Shown here: piece by piece, positions 24,568 through 33,485 of the stretch
Position numbering within the stretch: the first letter of the stretch is position 1
How the letters are laid out: each line of letters opens with the position of its first letter
Source of the DNA: Sulfurimonas sp.
Lineage (GTDB): Bacteria; Campylobacterota; Campylobacteria; Campylobacterales; Sulfurimonadaceae
Assembly (NCBI RefSeq): GCF_029027405.1
Contig: NZ_CP093396.1
Coordinates: forward strand, 186,001 to 250,000
Length of the DNA: 64,000 bases
Reading direction: 5' to 3'
Notes under the pieces: generated by a model
What the model was told of the DNA's origin: nothing
What the model saw: the letters and a program-made list of their open reading frames with translations, nothing else
Database searches by the model: none
Position numbers and translations under genes: made by a program

Positions 24568-25046
24568 TGGAAACAAGTAACAACTTAAATCGTATGGATA
24601 TTGAAATATTAAGTGATGCACTTTTTCTAGCTTTACACAGTGAAGATTATAAAGATGTCACTATCACAAGTTTTTATAATCGATTTATTGAAACCATTAA
24701 AGTTGGAAACTTTCAATTATTAAGAGAAAAAGAAAGTAATCTTTCTATTGCCTTTACTTCATGGGCATTTGTAAGTGATGAAGTACTTTCAGAGTTAGTA
24801 GAAACAAGAAGAGATATAAAAGAAGAGGAAATCAATAGTGGAGAGAATCTATTGTTTATTGAGCTTTTTTCTACCAGTAATAATTATTGGGATTTTTTTG
24901 ATTTCTTAACTAATTATTTTAATAATGAATATCAAGGAGAATATTCTGTAAATAAAACAAAAATATTTACTTGTTGTGGAATGAAAATTGGTTTTGAAAA
25001 TGATACGGTAAAAATAACCAGACCTGATGAACAGTTGAGCTTATAA
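24567..25046 (+). CDS. HlyC/RtxC-like toxin acyltransferase (159 aa)
   Basis: GTG start with AAAAAAGGA 6 bases before it. The pattern LALHSEDYKDVTI, FQLLREKESNLSIAFTSWAFVS and NSGENLLFIELF follows HlyC (LHRNW..., YALLTRDNYPVAYCSWANLS, SGDRKWFIDWIAPFG). HlyC-type enzymes transfer an acyl chain from acyl-ACP to lysines of RTX toxins. The catalytic His is H24. The second catalytic residue, Asp92 in HlyC, is Glu99 here. Size is close to the family (about 170). It sits directly before a ketosynthase and an ACP, its expected donor. Confidence 0.7.
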   Translation: METSNNLNRMDIEILSDALFLALHSEDYKDVTITSFYNRFIETIKVGNFQLLREKESNLSIAFTSWAFVSDEVLSELVETRRDIKEEEINSGENLLFIELFSTSNNYWDFFDFLTNYFNNEYQGEYSVNKTKIFTCCGMKIGFENDTVKITRPDEQLSL

Positions 25047-25051
25047 ATAGT

Positions 25052-26278
25052 ATGAAAAGAAGAGTTGTTATAACAGGAATTGGAATTAAAAGTCCTATAG
25101 GAAATTCATTAAGTGAATTTCAAGAGAATCTATTTGCAAAGAAGAGTGGCATTCAAACAATGAATTGCTGGGATCCTATAATTGGCTTAAAAACAAAAGT
25201 AGCTGGAATTGTTGTAGGTATAGATGAAAAAGAAATACCAAGAAAAAACAGACGATCTATGGATAGGGGCTCTATTTTAGCAGCATTGGCAAGTAAGGAT
25301 GCCATTTTTGATGCAAAGCTAAGTCAAAAGGAAATTTCCTCTTATCGAACTGGTATTTCCTATGGTTCAACAGTGGGTGGAGGTGCAACTTTAGAAAAAG
25401 TTTTTGGTGATTTAAGAGAAGATAAGTCCTATATGAAACAAACATCCATGGATTTTTTAAAATACATGTCCAATACTGTATGTGCGAACTTATGTTCTTA
25501 TTTAAATATAAAAGGAATAAGTATTCCTATATGTTCTGCCTGCACCTCTTCTTCTCAAGCTATAGGAATGTCTTATGAATTAATACAAAATTCTCAAATG
25601 GATAGAATGATTTGTGGTGGTGCAGAAGGGATGCATCATTCACTGGCATCCATCTTTGATGTGATGGGTGCTGCTTCCTCTGCTTATAATCAAACACCGG
25701 AACAATCTTCTCGCCCCTTTGACAAAAACAGAGATGGGGTTGTAGTGGCAGAAGGTGCGGGTACTCTCATACTTGAAGATAGAGATACAGCTCTTAAAAG
25801 AGGTGCCAAAATTTATGCAGAAATCATATCTTATTCAACCAACTGCAATGGTAGTCATATGACCAATCCAAATGAAGACAGTATTATTCATGTGATGGAA
25901 AGAGCAATAAATAATGCAAATTTAAAAGCAACTGAGATTGATTATGTTAATGCCCATGCTACATCAACATATTTGGGTGATATTGTTGAATCCAATGCAA
26001 TATATAAACTATTCAAAGATAAAGTTCCGGTTAGTAGTCTCAAGGGTCAAATAGGACATACTTTAGGTGCCTGTGGAGCAATTGAGTCTATAGCAGCTAT
26101 TTGCTCCATTATCCAAAATAAATTACCTTCAAATATTAATATTGACAACTTAGATGAAGAATGTTCATCTTTGGATTATATTAAAGAAGTAAGAAAACAA
26201 GAAGTCACTATCGTACTAAAAAATAATTTTGCATTTGGGGGAATTAATACTTCTCTTATTTTTAAAAAATATACTTAA
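25052..26278 (+). CDS. Beta-ketoacyl-ACP synthase II-like (FabF-type), toxin-cluster copy
   Basis: Full-length condensing enzyme (408 aa; FabF about 413) with an intact Cys-His-His triad: C164 in CSACTSSSQ, H302 in NAHATSTYLGD and H336 in GQIGHTLGACG. These enzymes extend acyl-ACP by two carbons. It starts 6 bases after the acyltransferase and is followed by an ACP gene, so it is unlikely to be the housekeeping enzyme. Inference: it elongates or supplies a particular acyl chain used to modify the toxin. A role in a specialised lipid is the alternative. Confidence 0.9.
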   Translation: MKRRVVITGIGIKSPIGNSLSEFQENLFAKKSGIQTMNCWDPIIGLKTKVAGIVVGIDEKEIPRKNRRSMDRGSILAALASKDAIFDAKLSQKEISSYRTGISYGSTVGGGATLEKVFGDLREDKSYMKQTSMDFLKYMSNTVCANLCSYLNIKGISIPICSACTSSSQAIGMSYELIQNSQMDRMICGGAEGMHHSLASIFDVMGAASSAYNQTPEQSSRPFDKNRDGVVVAEGAGTLILEDRDTALKRGAKIYAEIISYSTNCNGSHMTNPNEDSIIHVMERAINNANLKATEIDYVNAHATSTYLGDIVESNAIYKLFKDKVPVSSLKGQIGHTLGACGAIESIAAICSIIQNKLPSNINIDNLDEECSSLDYIKEVRKQEVTIVLKNNFAFGGINTSLIFKKYT

Positions 26279-26287
26279 GGAACTCTA

Positions 26288-26521
26288 ATGACTAATGAAA
26301 TTATTTTTAATCAAATTGTAGAAATATTAGTTGATGAATTTGAAGTTAAACGCACTCGAATCAAACTCAGTAGTAGTTTTTATTTCGATTTAGGACTTGA
26401 TAGTTTGGATTTAATCGATTTATCTCTTTTATTAGAAAAACAAACTAATAAAGTTATAGGAGTGGAAAAATTGAAAGATGTCACTAAAATAGAAGATATT
26501 ATTCTGCTTTTCCAAAATTGA
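26288..26521 (+). CDS. Dedicated acyl carrier protein (77 aa)
   Basis: The 4'-phosphopantetheine attachment motif is LGLDSLDLIDL with Ser39, and the length and helical pattern (h-x-x-I-h-V-D-E-F at the start) are those of ACPs. It carries more Lys/Arg than housekeeping AcpP, for example VKRTRIKLSSS, unusual for the acidic ACP family and perhaps a specificity feature. Lies 9 bases after the ketosynthase stop. Presumed to present the acyl chain to the HlyC-like enzyme. Confidence 0.9.
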   Translation: MTNEIIFNQIVEILVDEFEVKRTRIKLSSSFYFDLGLDSLDLIDLSLLLEKQTNKVIGVEKLKDVTKIEDIILLFQN

Positions 26522-26528
26522 TAATTCC

Positions 26529-27866
26529 ATGAAGTACGAAAGCATGGTAAAGACTTTATTGATAACAAGTTTATTTTGTACAAATACTTATTCAAACAGC
26601 ATATTATATGAAGAGATAAAAGAAATCATAGAAATTGATTTAAAAGATCAACGAACTGAAATTAGTTTCAATGAACTGTTTAAAAGATCACTTAAATATA
26701 ACTTTGATATTCAACAAATAGAAAATAAAAAATTAACCATTAAAGAAGATATAGATATGGTGAAATTAGGGTACTATCCCCAAATTAATTTAGATTATAA
26801 CAAATATAAATCTTATAAAGACTTCGAGGGAGATACTAGTGCGTATAGAACTACTAAAGCAACTTTTTCCATTAATAGCACTTTAAAAGTATATGATTTT
26901 GATGCTAAACAAACACAAATAGATATCCTAAAACAAGACAGTAAGATTAGTGATTTAGGTATCTGTGAAGCTAAAATACAATCCTCCTTGCAGCTTTTAG
27001 ATGCTTATTACTCTATTCAAATTAGTAGAGCTTCTATTATCGTTTTAAAAAAGTTAATCCTAGAGCATAAAACAAGATTTGATATGAAAACAAAACTTTA
27101 TGAACAAGGTTTATTAGGCGCCATACAGCTCATCACTGATAAAGCCACACTCTTAAATGCTATAAATGCCTTAAATACCCAAGACAATATAAGAGAATAT
27201 TACACTGCAATTTTAAAAATAAAAACTGGTTATTCGTTAAATTCTAATATAAAACTGGCTCCATTAACCCATCATTATAATAGTGAAGATAAAAACTATG
27301 AACTTAATTACATTAAAAGCAAAATTAAAGATGAAAAAATAAATAAAAATAAAAAAGAAATAAAATTTTATCAATACTCTGCAATGCCAACAGTAGATGT
27401 GTATTTTAACAATGATTTTTATAACGAATACTCAGAAGGATATCCTAAATACACTAATAAAAGAGATTATAGAGTTGGGCTTAATTTAAAATGGTCTTTA
27501 AATAGTATTTTTAAGTATGAGTCCAAAAAAAGAAGAAAACTATTAGAAATAAAAAATGAGGAAATTCTATATAATAAAGTCAAACAAGAAACAAGCATTG
27601 AACTTAACAGAAGATTTATAGAAATAAAGAACTATGAAGTCTTTAAAAGAGTTAGTGATGAGAAAATTTATACTTTCCTCGATGAAATAGATAAAAATAC
27701 CCGAATGTATAATGAGGGTTTGGAATATAAATATAAAATAAGTGATTCAAAAATTAAAATATATAATGAAGAATTGGATGTAATTAAAAGAAAATTTCAA
27801 AATATTTTTTATAAAAAATATATTTCTATTGTCTTGGAAAAGGATAATATATGCACTCTTCTTTAA
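26529..27866 (+). CDS. TolC-family outer-membrane channel (445 aa)
   Basis: Has a signal peptide (VKTLLITSLFCTNTYSNS; the ATG at 26529 or the one five codons later) and the TolC/OEP pattern: two related halves of long amphipathic helices with beta insertions, for example SFNELFKRSLKYNFDIQQIENKK, LGYYPQINLDY and the second-half RVGLNLKWSLNS. Length is normal for TolC-type proteins. It would form the outer-membrane tunnel of the type I exporter. Vibrio MARTX loci use a TolC encoded elsewhere, so its inclusion is a difference. Its 3' end overlaps the transporter gene by 16 bases. Confidence 0.85.
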   Translation: MKYESMVKTLLITSLFCTNTYSNSILYEEIKEIIEIDLKDQRTEISFNELFKRSLKYNFDIQQIENKKLTIKEDIDMVKLGYYPQINLDYNKYKSYKDFEGDTSAYRTTKATFSINSTLKVYDFDAKQTQIDILKQDSKISDLGICEAKIQSSLQLLDAYYSIQISRASIIVLKKLILEHKTRFDMKTKLYEQGLLGAIQLITDKATLLNAINALNTQDNIREYYTAILKIKTGYSLNSNIKLAPLTHHYNSEDKNYELNYIKSKIKDEKINKNKKEIKFYQYSAMPTVDVYFNNDFYNEYSEGYPKYTNKRDYRVGLNLKWSLNSIFKYESKKRRKLLEIKNEEILYNKVKQETSIELNRRFIEIKNYEVFKRVSDEKIYTFLDEIDKNTRMYNEGLEYKYKISDSKIKIYNEELDVIKRKFQNIFYKKYISIVLEKDNICTLL

Positions 27867-29947
27867 TCTCTTTGCAACTCATTGGACGTTTTTATGATGT
27901 ACCTATTAATATAGACAGCATTATTAATGAATATGCTATACAAGAAGAAATATCCATAGAAGAAGTGATTTTAATTGGAAAAAATGAAGGTTTTAATATT
28001 AAAGCTAAAAACATGGATCTAAAAGTTCTAGTTGAACATTATCCTTTACCAATGATGGTTCAACTCAAAGATAATACTTATGCAGTTATTTTAAAAGCCA
28101 ATATTGAAAGAAATGAAGTTGTTATCTTTTATACTAATGAACATGAACCAAAGCTTATAGAGTTTGAGCAATTGGATCAAGATAAAGAAAATTATCTTAT
28201 ACTATCCGAAAAATATTTTACTAAACAAATTAAATTTAGTTTCTCTTGGTTTTATCGACAAATACTACATCATAAAAAAGTGATGTCCGAAGTACTCTTG
28301 GCTTCCTTTGTTATCCAACTCTTTGCATTAGTCACACCACTGTTTACTCAAGTTATTTTAGATAAAGTCATTGCCCATGGAAGTTTATCAACTTTAAAAG
28401 TGATTGGTATTGCATTTATCACTGTTGGAGTATTTGATTTTCTACTCAATGTAGTAAGAAACTATGTCTTCTTTCATACTTCCTCCAAAATAGATGCTAC
28501 TTTAGGATCTAAGTTATTCAAACACCTTTTGTCTTTACCCATAGCCTATTTTGAAAGCAGACAAGTGGGTAATATTTCCGCACGGGTTCGAGAGCTGGAT
28601 GAAATTCGAGATTTTATTGCTGATAAATCTATTAATGTATTGTTAGATTTACTTTTTTCTATTGTTTTTGTAGTGGTAATGTTTTTTTATAGTGTAAAGC
28701 TGACTTTCATTGTATTGGGTATTGTAACACTTATTGGACTCATCTATTTAATCTTTACCCCACTGTTACGAAAAAAATTAGAAGAAAAGTTTCAAATGGC
28801 TGCTCATTCAAATTCATATTTGGTTGAAGCCATTACAGGCGTGCAGACAGTTAAGTCACTAAATGTGGAAGGATCTATGGAAAAGAAATGGAATAATCAT
28901 CTTGCAAAGTACGTGGAAGCAGGTTTTGATCTATCTAAACTCTCCAATATCTTAAGTGGTTTCAGTGCTTTTCTTCGACAACTTATGACTATTGGTATTT
29001 TATATTTTGGTGTCCTTTTAGTTATTGATCAAAAACTCTCAGTAGGACAACTTATTGCTTTTCAAATGTTTGCCAATCAATTTATAGGTCCTATTTTAAG
29101 ACTGGTTAATTTATGGAATGACCTTCAACAAGCATTATTATCCGTTGATAGAGTAGGTGATATTTTAAACACTCCAACTGAGCAAGATGTGGAAAATGCT
29201 ATTACTTTGTCCAAATTGGAGGGAGACATAAAATTTGAAAATGTTAATTTCAAATACTCTTTAAATACTCCAAATATTTTAAATAATATTTCATTTACAG
29301 TAAAATCTGGACAAACTATTGGCCTAGTTGGACGAAGTGGCAGTGGAAAAAGTACAATTACTAAGCTAGTACAAAGACTCTATGTGGTGAATTCCGGAAT
29401 GATTTATATGGACGGAGTAGATTCTCGACACTTAAACCCTAAATGGTTAAGGGGACATATAGGTGTGGTATTACAAGAGAACTTTTTATTCTCAGGAAGT
29501 ATCAAAGACAATATTACCTTATCTAAACCGGCAGCTACTATGGATGAGATTATTGAAGCTTCAACCATGGCAGGAGCGCATGAGTTTATCAGTGAGTTTT
29601 CTGAAGGCTATGATACCGCTGTTGGTGAGAGAGGTTCTGCACTTTCAGGAGGTCAAAGACAAAGGGTGGCTATTGCACGAGCACTTATTACAAAGCCCAA
29701 ACTATTGATCTTTGATGAAGCAACCTCTGCTCTTGATTATGAAAGTGAAAAAATTATTCAAGATAATATGAAAATTATTAAACACAATAGAACCATGTTA
29801 ATCATCGCACACCGCTTATCTACTGTAAGAGATTGTGATGTAATCTATGCTTTGGATAAAGGAGAAATTTTAGAGTTTGGCTCACATGATGAACTCATGG
29901 AAAAAGAAGGGTATTACTACAGTTTAATTACTCAACAGGGAAGATAA
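27851..29947 (+). CDS. Type I secretion ABC transporter (HlyB/RtxB-like, 698 aa)
   Basis: An N-terminal domain (about 1-125) aligns with the C39 peptidase-like domain of HlyB but has no catalytic Cys, so it docks substrate and does not cleave a leader. A six-helix membrane domain follows (about 135-430). The ATPase has Walker A GRSGSGKST, signature LSGGQRQRVAIARAL, Walker B LLIFDEATSALD and the switch His in IIAHRLST. Lack of C39 cleavage fits the uncleaved C-terminal signal of RTX toxins. It is the only ABC gene of the locus; Vibrio MARTX systems have RtxB plus RtxE. Confidence 0.93.
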   Translation: MHSSLISLQLIGRFYDVPINIDSIINEYAIQEEISIEEVILIGKNEGFNIKAKNMDLKVLVEHYPLPMMVQLKDNTYAVILKANIERNEVVIFYTNEHEPKLIEFEQLDQDKENYLILSEKYFTKQIKFSFSWFYRQILHHKKVMSEVLLASFVIQLFALVTPLFTQVILDKVIAHGSLSTLKVIGIAFITVGVFDFLLNVVRNYVFFHTSSKIDATLGSKLFKHLLSLPIAYFESRQVGNISARVRELDEIRDFIADKSINVLLDLLFSIVFVVVMFFYSVKLTFIVLGIVTLIGLIYLIFTPLLRKKLEEKFQMAAHSNSYLVEAITGVQTVKSLNVEGSMEKKWNNHLAKYVEAGFDLSKLSNILSGFSAFLRQLMTIGILYFGVLLVIDQKLSVGQLIAFQMFANQFIGPILRLVNLWNDLQQALLSVDRVGDILNTPTEQDVENAITLSKLEGDIKFENVNFKYSLNTPNILNNISFTVKSGQTIGLVGRSGSGKSTITKLVQRLYVVNSGMIYMDGVDSRHLNPKWLRGHIGVVLQENFLFSGSIKDNITLSKPAATMDEIIEASTMAGAHEFISEFSEGYDTAVGERGSALSGGQRQRVAIARALITKPKLLIFDEATSALDYESEKIIQDNMKIIKHNRTMLIIAHRLSTVRDCDVIYALDKGEILEFGSHDELMEKEGYYYSLITQQGR

Positions 29948-31366
29948 ATGAAAAAGATATTTTTAAAAACCAAAGAAATCCTCATTATGGGAATAGCCAA
30001 TAAAATTGTAAAAATAGCTCTTAAAACCAAAAAGTATTTGGGGTTAAAGATGTCTAGTAATAAATATCTCTTACAAGATAAACACACTTTTAAACCTCTA
30101 CTTATAGAAATAGAAGACAGACCCGCAAGTCCTGTAGGACATTTTATCCTATGGGCAGTCATTGGGGTATTTACTGTAGGAGTGATATGGTTAAGTGTCT
30201 CTGAAATTGATGTGGTAGTAACAGCACGGGGAAAGCTAGTCCCCAGTGGAGATATTAAAACAGTGCAGTCCACTTACAATGGAAATATTCTAGATATCTT
30301 AGTAAAAGAAGGGGACAGTGTCAAAAAAGGACAATTGCTTATCATAATGGATACGAATATCATAGAGACACAAATGGAAGCCAAATCTGAACTTATCAAA
30401 GAATTTGATGTTAAGATGTTACGACTTACTGCATTGATTGGAAATGAAGTTTTTGAATATAAAAACTCTATGAATGCCCAATATTATAAATATGAAAAAG
30501 ATATATATAACAATGAAAAAAATTCTTATAATCAGCAACTGTCTATGTTGGAAGAAAAAATTAATGATGTCTCACAAAAAATGAATATTGCCAAACTGGA
30601 AAAAGAAAACAAACTTACAAATCTGGACGAAGAAGAGATTAAACAGGCACATTATAAAAAAGTCATTGATATTATTCCTCGAATACAATATATCCAAATA
30701 CAATATAAAGTAGTTTTTTTAAAAAATGAAATAAGAACCTATGACAATAGATTACTTGGGTTAAATAATAATCTTCAAGAACTATCTAAACAAAAAGCAC
30801 TCATTAGATTTACTAATAATGCTAAATACTATAAAGAATTAAGGGAAATCGACCAAGTTAAAAAAAAACTTATTGTTGAAGTTCAAACACTTCTTTTACA
30901 AAAATATAAATATAATATTGTTTCACCTGTGGATGGATATATCCTAAAGCTAGATGTGAATACCCAAGAAAGTGTGCTGACTTCAGCCCAAAAGCTCATG
31001 ACAATAGTGCCAAGTACCGTCAAATTAAGAGCTAAAGTAGATGTAGAAAATAAAGATATTGGATATGTCGGAGATAAAATAGAAGCTTTACTTAAAATTG
31101 ATACCTTTGATTTCCAAAAATATGGATTTATACACTCAAAACTTTTAAAAATATCCAGCAGTTCCATTGAAAAAGAAGGGGTAGGTTTAGTTTATGAAGC
31201 TGTGCTTGAATTGGAAACAAATTATTTTCTTTTTAATGGGAGTAAAAAACGCTTAAAACCAGGGATGACTGTAACTGCTGAGATGAAAGTAGGGAAAAGA
31301 AAACTCATTGAATTCTTTATTTATCCTGCTATTAAGTATTTTAATGAAGGTATGAGTATTATTTAG
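29948..31366 (+). CDS. HlyD-family membrane fusion protein (472 aa)
   Basis: Starts at the base after the transporter stop. A cytosolic N-terminus, one membrane helix (HFILWAVIGVFTVGVIWLSV) and the biotinyl-lipoyl-like pair (ITARGKLVPSGDIKTVQ-type early half and VVSPVDGYILKLDVNTQESV-type late half) surround a long coiled coil (about 170-320), then the beta-barrel (LRAKVDVENKDIGYVGDK). It bridges transporter and TolC. The extended, basic N-terminal 60 residues before the membrane helix are as in HlyD, where this part recruits the toxin. Last gene of the cluster. Confidence 0.9.
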   Translation: MKKIFLKTKEILIMGIANKIVKIALKTKKYLGLKMSSNKYLLQDKHTFKPLLIEIEDRPASPVGHFILWAVIGVFTVGVIWLSVSEIDVVVTARGKLVPSGDIKTVQSTYNGNILDILVKEGDSVKKGQLLIIMDTNIIETQMEAKSELIKEFDVKMLRLTALIGNEVFEYKNSMNAQYYKYEKDIYNNEKNSYNQQLSMLEEKINDVSQKMNIAKLEKENKLTNLDEEEIKQAHYKKVIDIIPRIQYIQIQYKVVFLKNEIRTYDNRLLGLNNNLQELSKQKALIRFTNNAKYYKELREIDQVKKKLIVEVQTLLLQKYKYNIVSPVDGYILKLDVNTQESVLTSAQKLMTIVPSTVKLRAKVDVENKDIGYVGDKIEALLKIDTFDFQKYGFIHSKLLKISSSSIEKEGVGLVYEAVLELETNYFLFNGSKKRLKPGMTVTAEMKVGKRKLIEFFIYPAIKYFNEGMSII

Positions 31367-31398
31367 GCTTAATGAAAAATACGGGGATTAAGGGACTG

Positions 31399-31415
31399 TA
31401 TACTACCCCAACTTG
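31399..31415 (+). mobile_element. IS3 terminal repeat, right border of toxin island
   Basis: TATACTACCCCAACTTG matches the left end of the intact IS3 element at 34316 and continues, after the IS4 insertion, at 32867 (TCAAGACAACT). With the inverted end at 7275 it brackets the toxin island. Confidence 0.6.
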
Positions 31416-32855
31416 CAACCCCATTGACTTAAGAGAATAAAAATTGCTAGAGAAGTTTCAAAAGTATAAAATAATGAAACAAATAAAAAAATCACAAGAG
31501 CAATTAGAAGAAAAATTCTTTCTAAAGAGTTTAAAAGTAGTAGCAAGATGAAAGACACAGATTTTACAAGAGAAAGGAAACTAAATTTTATAACAATGAT
31601 GAATATAATGATTAAAAAAAGTAGTAAATCTTTACAGAATACTCTTAATGAATCAAAAGAAAAAATATATGAACTATGCCATAGTGTTTATGTAACAGTC
31701 AGTAGTGGTGCGTACACAAGAGCTAGAGCGAAGCTAAATTATAAAGCATTTATAGAACTATCAGAATTAGTAAGAGATGGTTTTTATGAGGATGGTGAGT
31801 ATCAAACATACAAAGGCTATAGATTGTTAGCAGTAGATGGCTCTATAGTAACTCTGCCAAATACAGATGATGTAAAAAAAGAGTTTACTGCAACTAAAGT
31901 AAAAAATCAGAAGCCAGAGTTCTCAAAAGATGTAGTCTTAGCAAGAGCGTCAACCTTGTATGATGTTTTAAATAATATTGTCATAGATGCAAGTATCAAT
32001 GATAAGAGTATCGGAGAGAGAAAGTTAGCACAACAACACCTTCAATATTCAGATAAAAAAGATTTAGTTATTTATGATAGAGGGTATCCATCTTATGAAC
32101 TCTTTGCAGAGATAAATGAGAAATCCAATTATCTCATGAGAATAAGAAAAAATAGCTTCAATAAAGTAAAATTCCTATTTAATAAACACTCTAAAATAAA
32201 AGATACTATTTTAGAAATCAAAGCTCCTAAAAAAGTAAAAGATAAATTAGAGAAAAACAATCTTCCAACAATTATGAAAATAAGATTCGTACAAGTGATG
32301 CTAAGGACTGGTGAAGTAGAAGTATTGGCTACAAATATTTTAGATGATGATATATTGCAAACATCAGACTTTAAAGAGTTATATGCTTTAAGATGGGGTA
32401 TAGAGACTTTTTACCATATTATAAAAAATAGATTATCATTAGAAAACTTTACAGGCTATACAGCTCTATCAGTAAAGCAAGATTTTCATATAACAATGTT
32501 TTTATCAAATTATGAATCACTCTTATCTTATGATGTAAATATAGAACTGAAAGAGAAAACACTGCAGAATAGATATTCTCAAAAAGTTAATAAATCCATA
32601 TCTTTCAATACAATAAAACAAAAGAGTTTTGAACTTTTTTATAGCAATAAACATATAGATAAAATACTTGAAAATATGCAAACTCTGTTTATGACTAATA
32701 CAGTAATTATTAGACCAAATAGAATGAGTAAAAAAAGACTGGATAAGGATAAAGACAAATCTACAATCTATGTAAATTCTGCTAATTTCTTTAAAAGAAA
32801 GAAAAAGGCAATCGCATGATTTTAGATGGTTTTTATGCTTAAGTCAATGGGGTTG
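31416..32855 (+). mobile_element. Complete IS4-family element with 11-bp target duplication
   Basis: Terminal inverted repeats CAACCCCATTGACTTAAG at both ends. The 11-mer ACCCCAACTTG flanks it exactly (31405-31415 and 32856-32866), the usual target-duplication size for IS4 elements (9-12). It sits in the terminal repeat of an IS3-type element, so it came later. A short in-frame peptide (31475-31551, MKQIKKSQEQLEEKF...) precedes the transposase and overlaps its ATG. Confidence 0.88.
31548..32819 (+). CDS. IS4-family transposase (423 aa)
   Basis: DDE residues are visible: AVDGSIVTLP (first Asp), IYDRGYPS (second Asp) and LRWGIETFYHIIKNRLSLENFTG (the YREK-like signature with catalytic Glu). The frame is intact and full length for the family, so the element may still be active. 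Basic C-terminal tail (FFKRKKKAIA). Confidence 0.9.
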   Translation: MKDTDFTRERKLNFITMMNIMIKKSSKSLQNTLNESKEKIYELCHSVYVTVSSGAYTRARAKLNYKAFIELSELVRDGFYEDGEYQTYKGYRLLAVDGSIVTLPNTDDVKKEFTATKVKNQKPEFSKDVVLARASTLYDVLNNIVIDASINDKSIGERKLAQQHLQYSDKKDLVIYDRGYPSYELFAEINEKSNYLMRIRKNSFNKVKFLFNKHSKIKDTILEIKAPKKVKDKLEKNNLPTIMKIRFVQVMLRTGEVEVLATNILDDDILQTSDFKELYALRWGIETFYHIIKNRLSLENFTGYTALSVKQDFHITMFLSNYESLLSYDVNIELKEKTLQNRYSQKVNKSISFNTIKQKSFELFYSNKHIDKILENMQTLFMTNTVIIRPNRMSKKRLDKDKDKSTIYVNSANFFKRKKKAIA

Positions 32856-32968
32856 ACCCCAACTTGTCAAGACAACTGAGAGTGTAAAGTAAACTGTGTA
32901 AACCTTAAAAATTAGATTCATTTGATAAACTAATCAAGTGAATTATTTACAAGGATTTACACTGGAAT
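32856..32968. mobile_element. IS scraps after the IS4 element
   Basis: The first bases finish the IS3 terminal repeat. Positions 32880-32964 are bounded by short inverted sequences (AGTGTAAA and TTTACACT) and may be a solo remnant of another element. No gene. Confidence 0.4.
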
Positions 32969-33102
32969 GTCCCCTATAAACTAGACACTAATTAATCCAA
33001 TAATTTAGATAGTATAATGATATAACATTATGAAAATTATAGGGTTGAAAAATGGCAAGAAAAAGATACAGTGAAGAGTTTAGAATAGAGGCAGTAAAAC
33101 TA
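32969..33102 (+). pseudogene. Second IS3-type element: left end and OrfA start
   Basis: Begins TGTCCCCTATAAAC, which resembles the inverted right end at 33105, and holds an ATG at 33051 encoding MARKRYSEEFRIEAVKL before an immediate stop. Only the first 17 codons of OrfA are left. Confidence 0.6.
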
Positions 33103-33104
33103 TA

Positions 33105-33371
33105 ATGCCCCTAAAAATCAAGACAATAATTTCATAAGCAACTGCTACTTTATTCTACACTTTTTAAATAATCAAGATAGACATTCATAGGTTTTCTATA
33201 ATCTAAACTTGAATGAAATCTCTTAAAATTGTATTTGTAAATATATGATTTTACTCCTTCTTTTAAATCTCGAATTGTCTCATAATCGTTGATGTAAATA
33301 TTGCCATGCTTGAGAGTTCTAAAAAATCTTTCAATTACAATATTATCTATACTTCTGCCTTTGCCATTCAT
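33105..33371 (-). pseudogene. Second IS3-type element: OrfB C-terminus
   Basis: Minus-strand frame 33150-33371 reads NGKGRSIDNIVIERFFRTLKH, the integrase-core segment with catalytic Glu, to the end (RKPMNVYLDYLKSVE), but the first two thirds of OrfB are missing. The right terminal repeat (TGCCCCTAAAAATC) starts at 33105 back-to-back with the left end, indicating an inversion or deletion between copies. Confidence 0.65.
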
Positions 33372-33381
33372 AGATATTTTT

Positions 33382-33484
33382 GATTTAAAGTAAAATTTTT
33401 TAGGCTGAAAAGTGCTTGAAACTACTGTATAGTAATGGTTAAAAAGGTTTTATTTACACTGAGCTGTAAAAAAATGCAAAAATC
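33382..33484 (-). mobile_element. Solo end of the MULE-type IS
   Basis: Begins GATTTAAAGTAAAATTT and includes the first codons of the transposase with the same A7 slip site as the complete copy at 2058-3121. It stops at the start of the inverted IS3 copy (33486). Confidence 0.75.
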
Positions 33485-33485
33485 T

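Noticed and set aside
28000..28250. C39 bacteriocin-type leader peptidase in the ABC transporter
   Set aside because: The N-terminal domain has no catalytic Cys and fits the peptidase-like docking domain of HlyB-type exporters.
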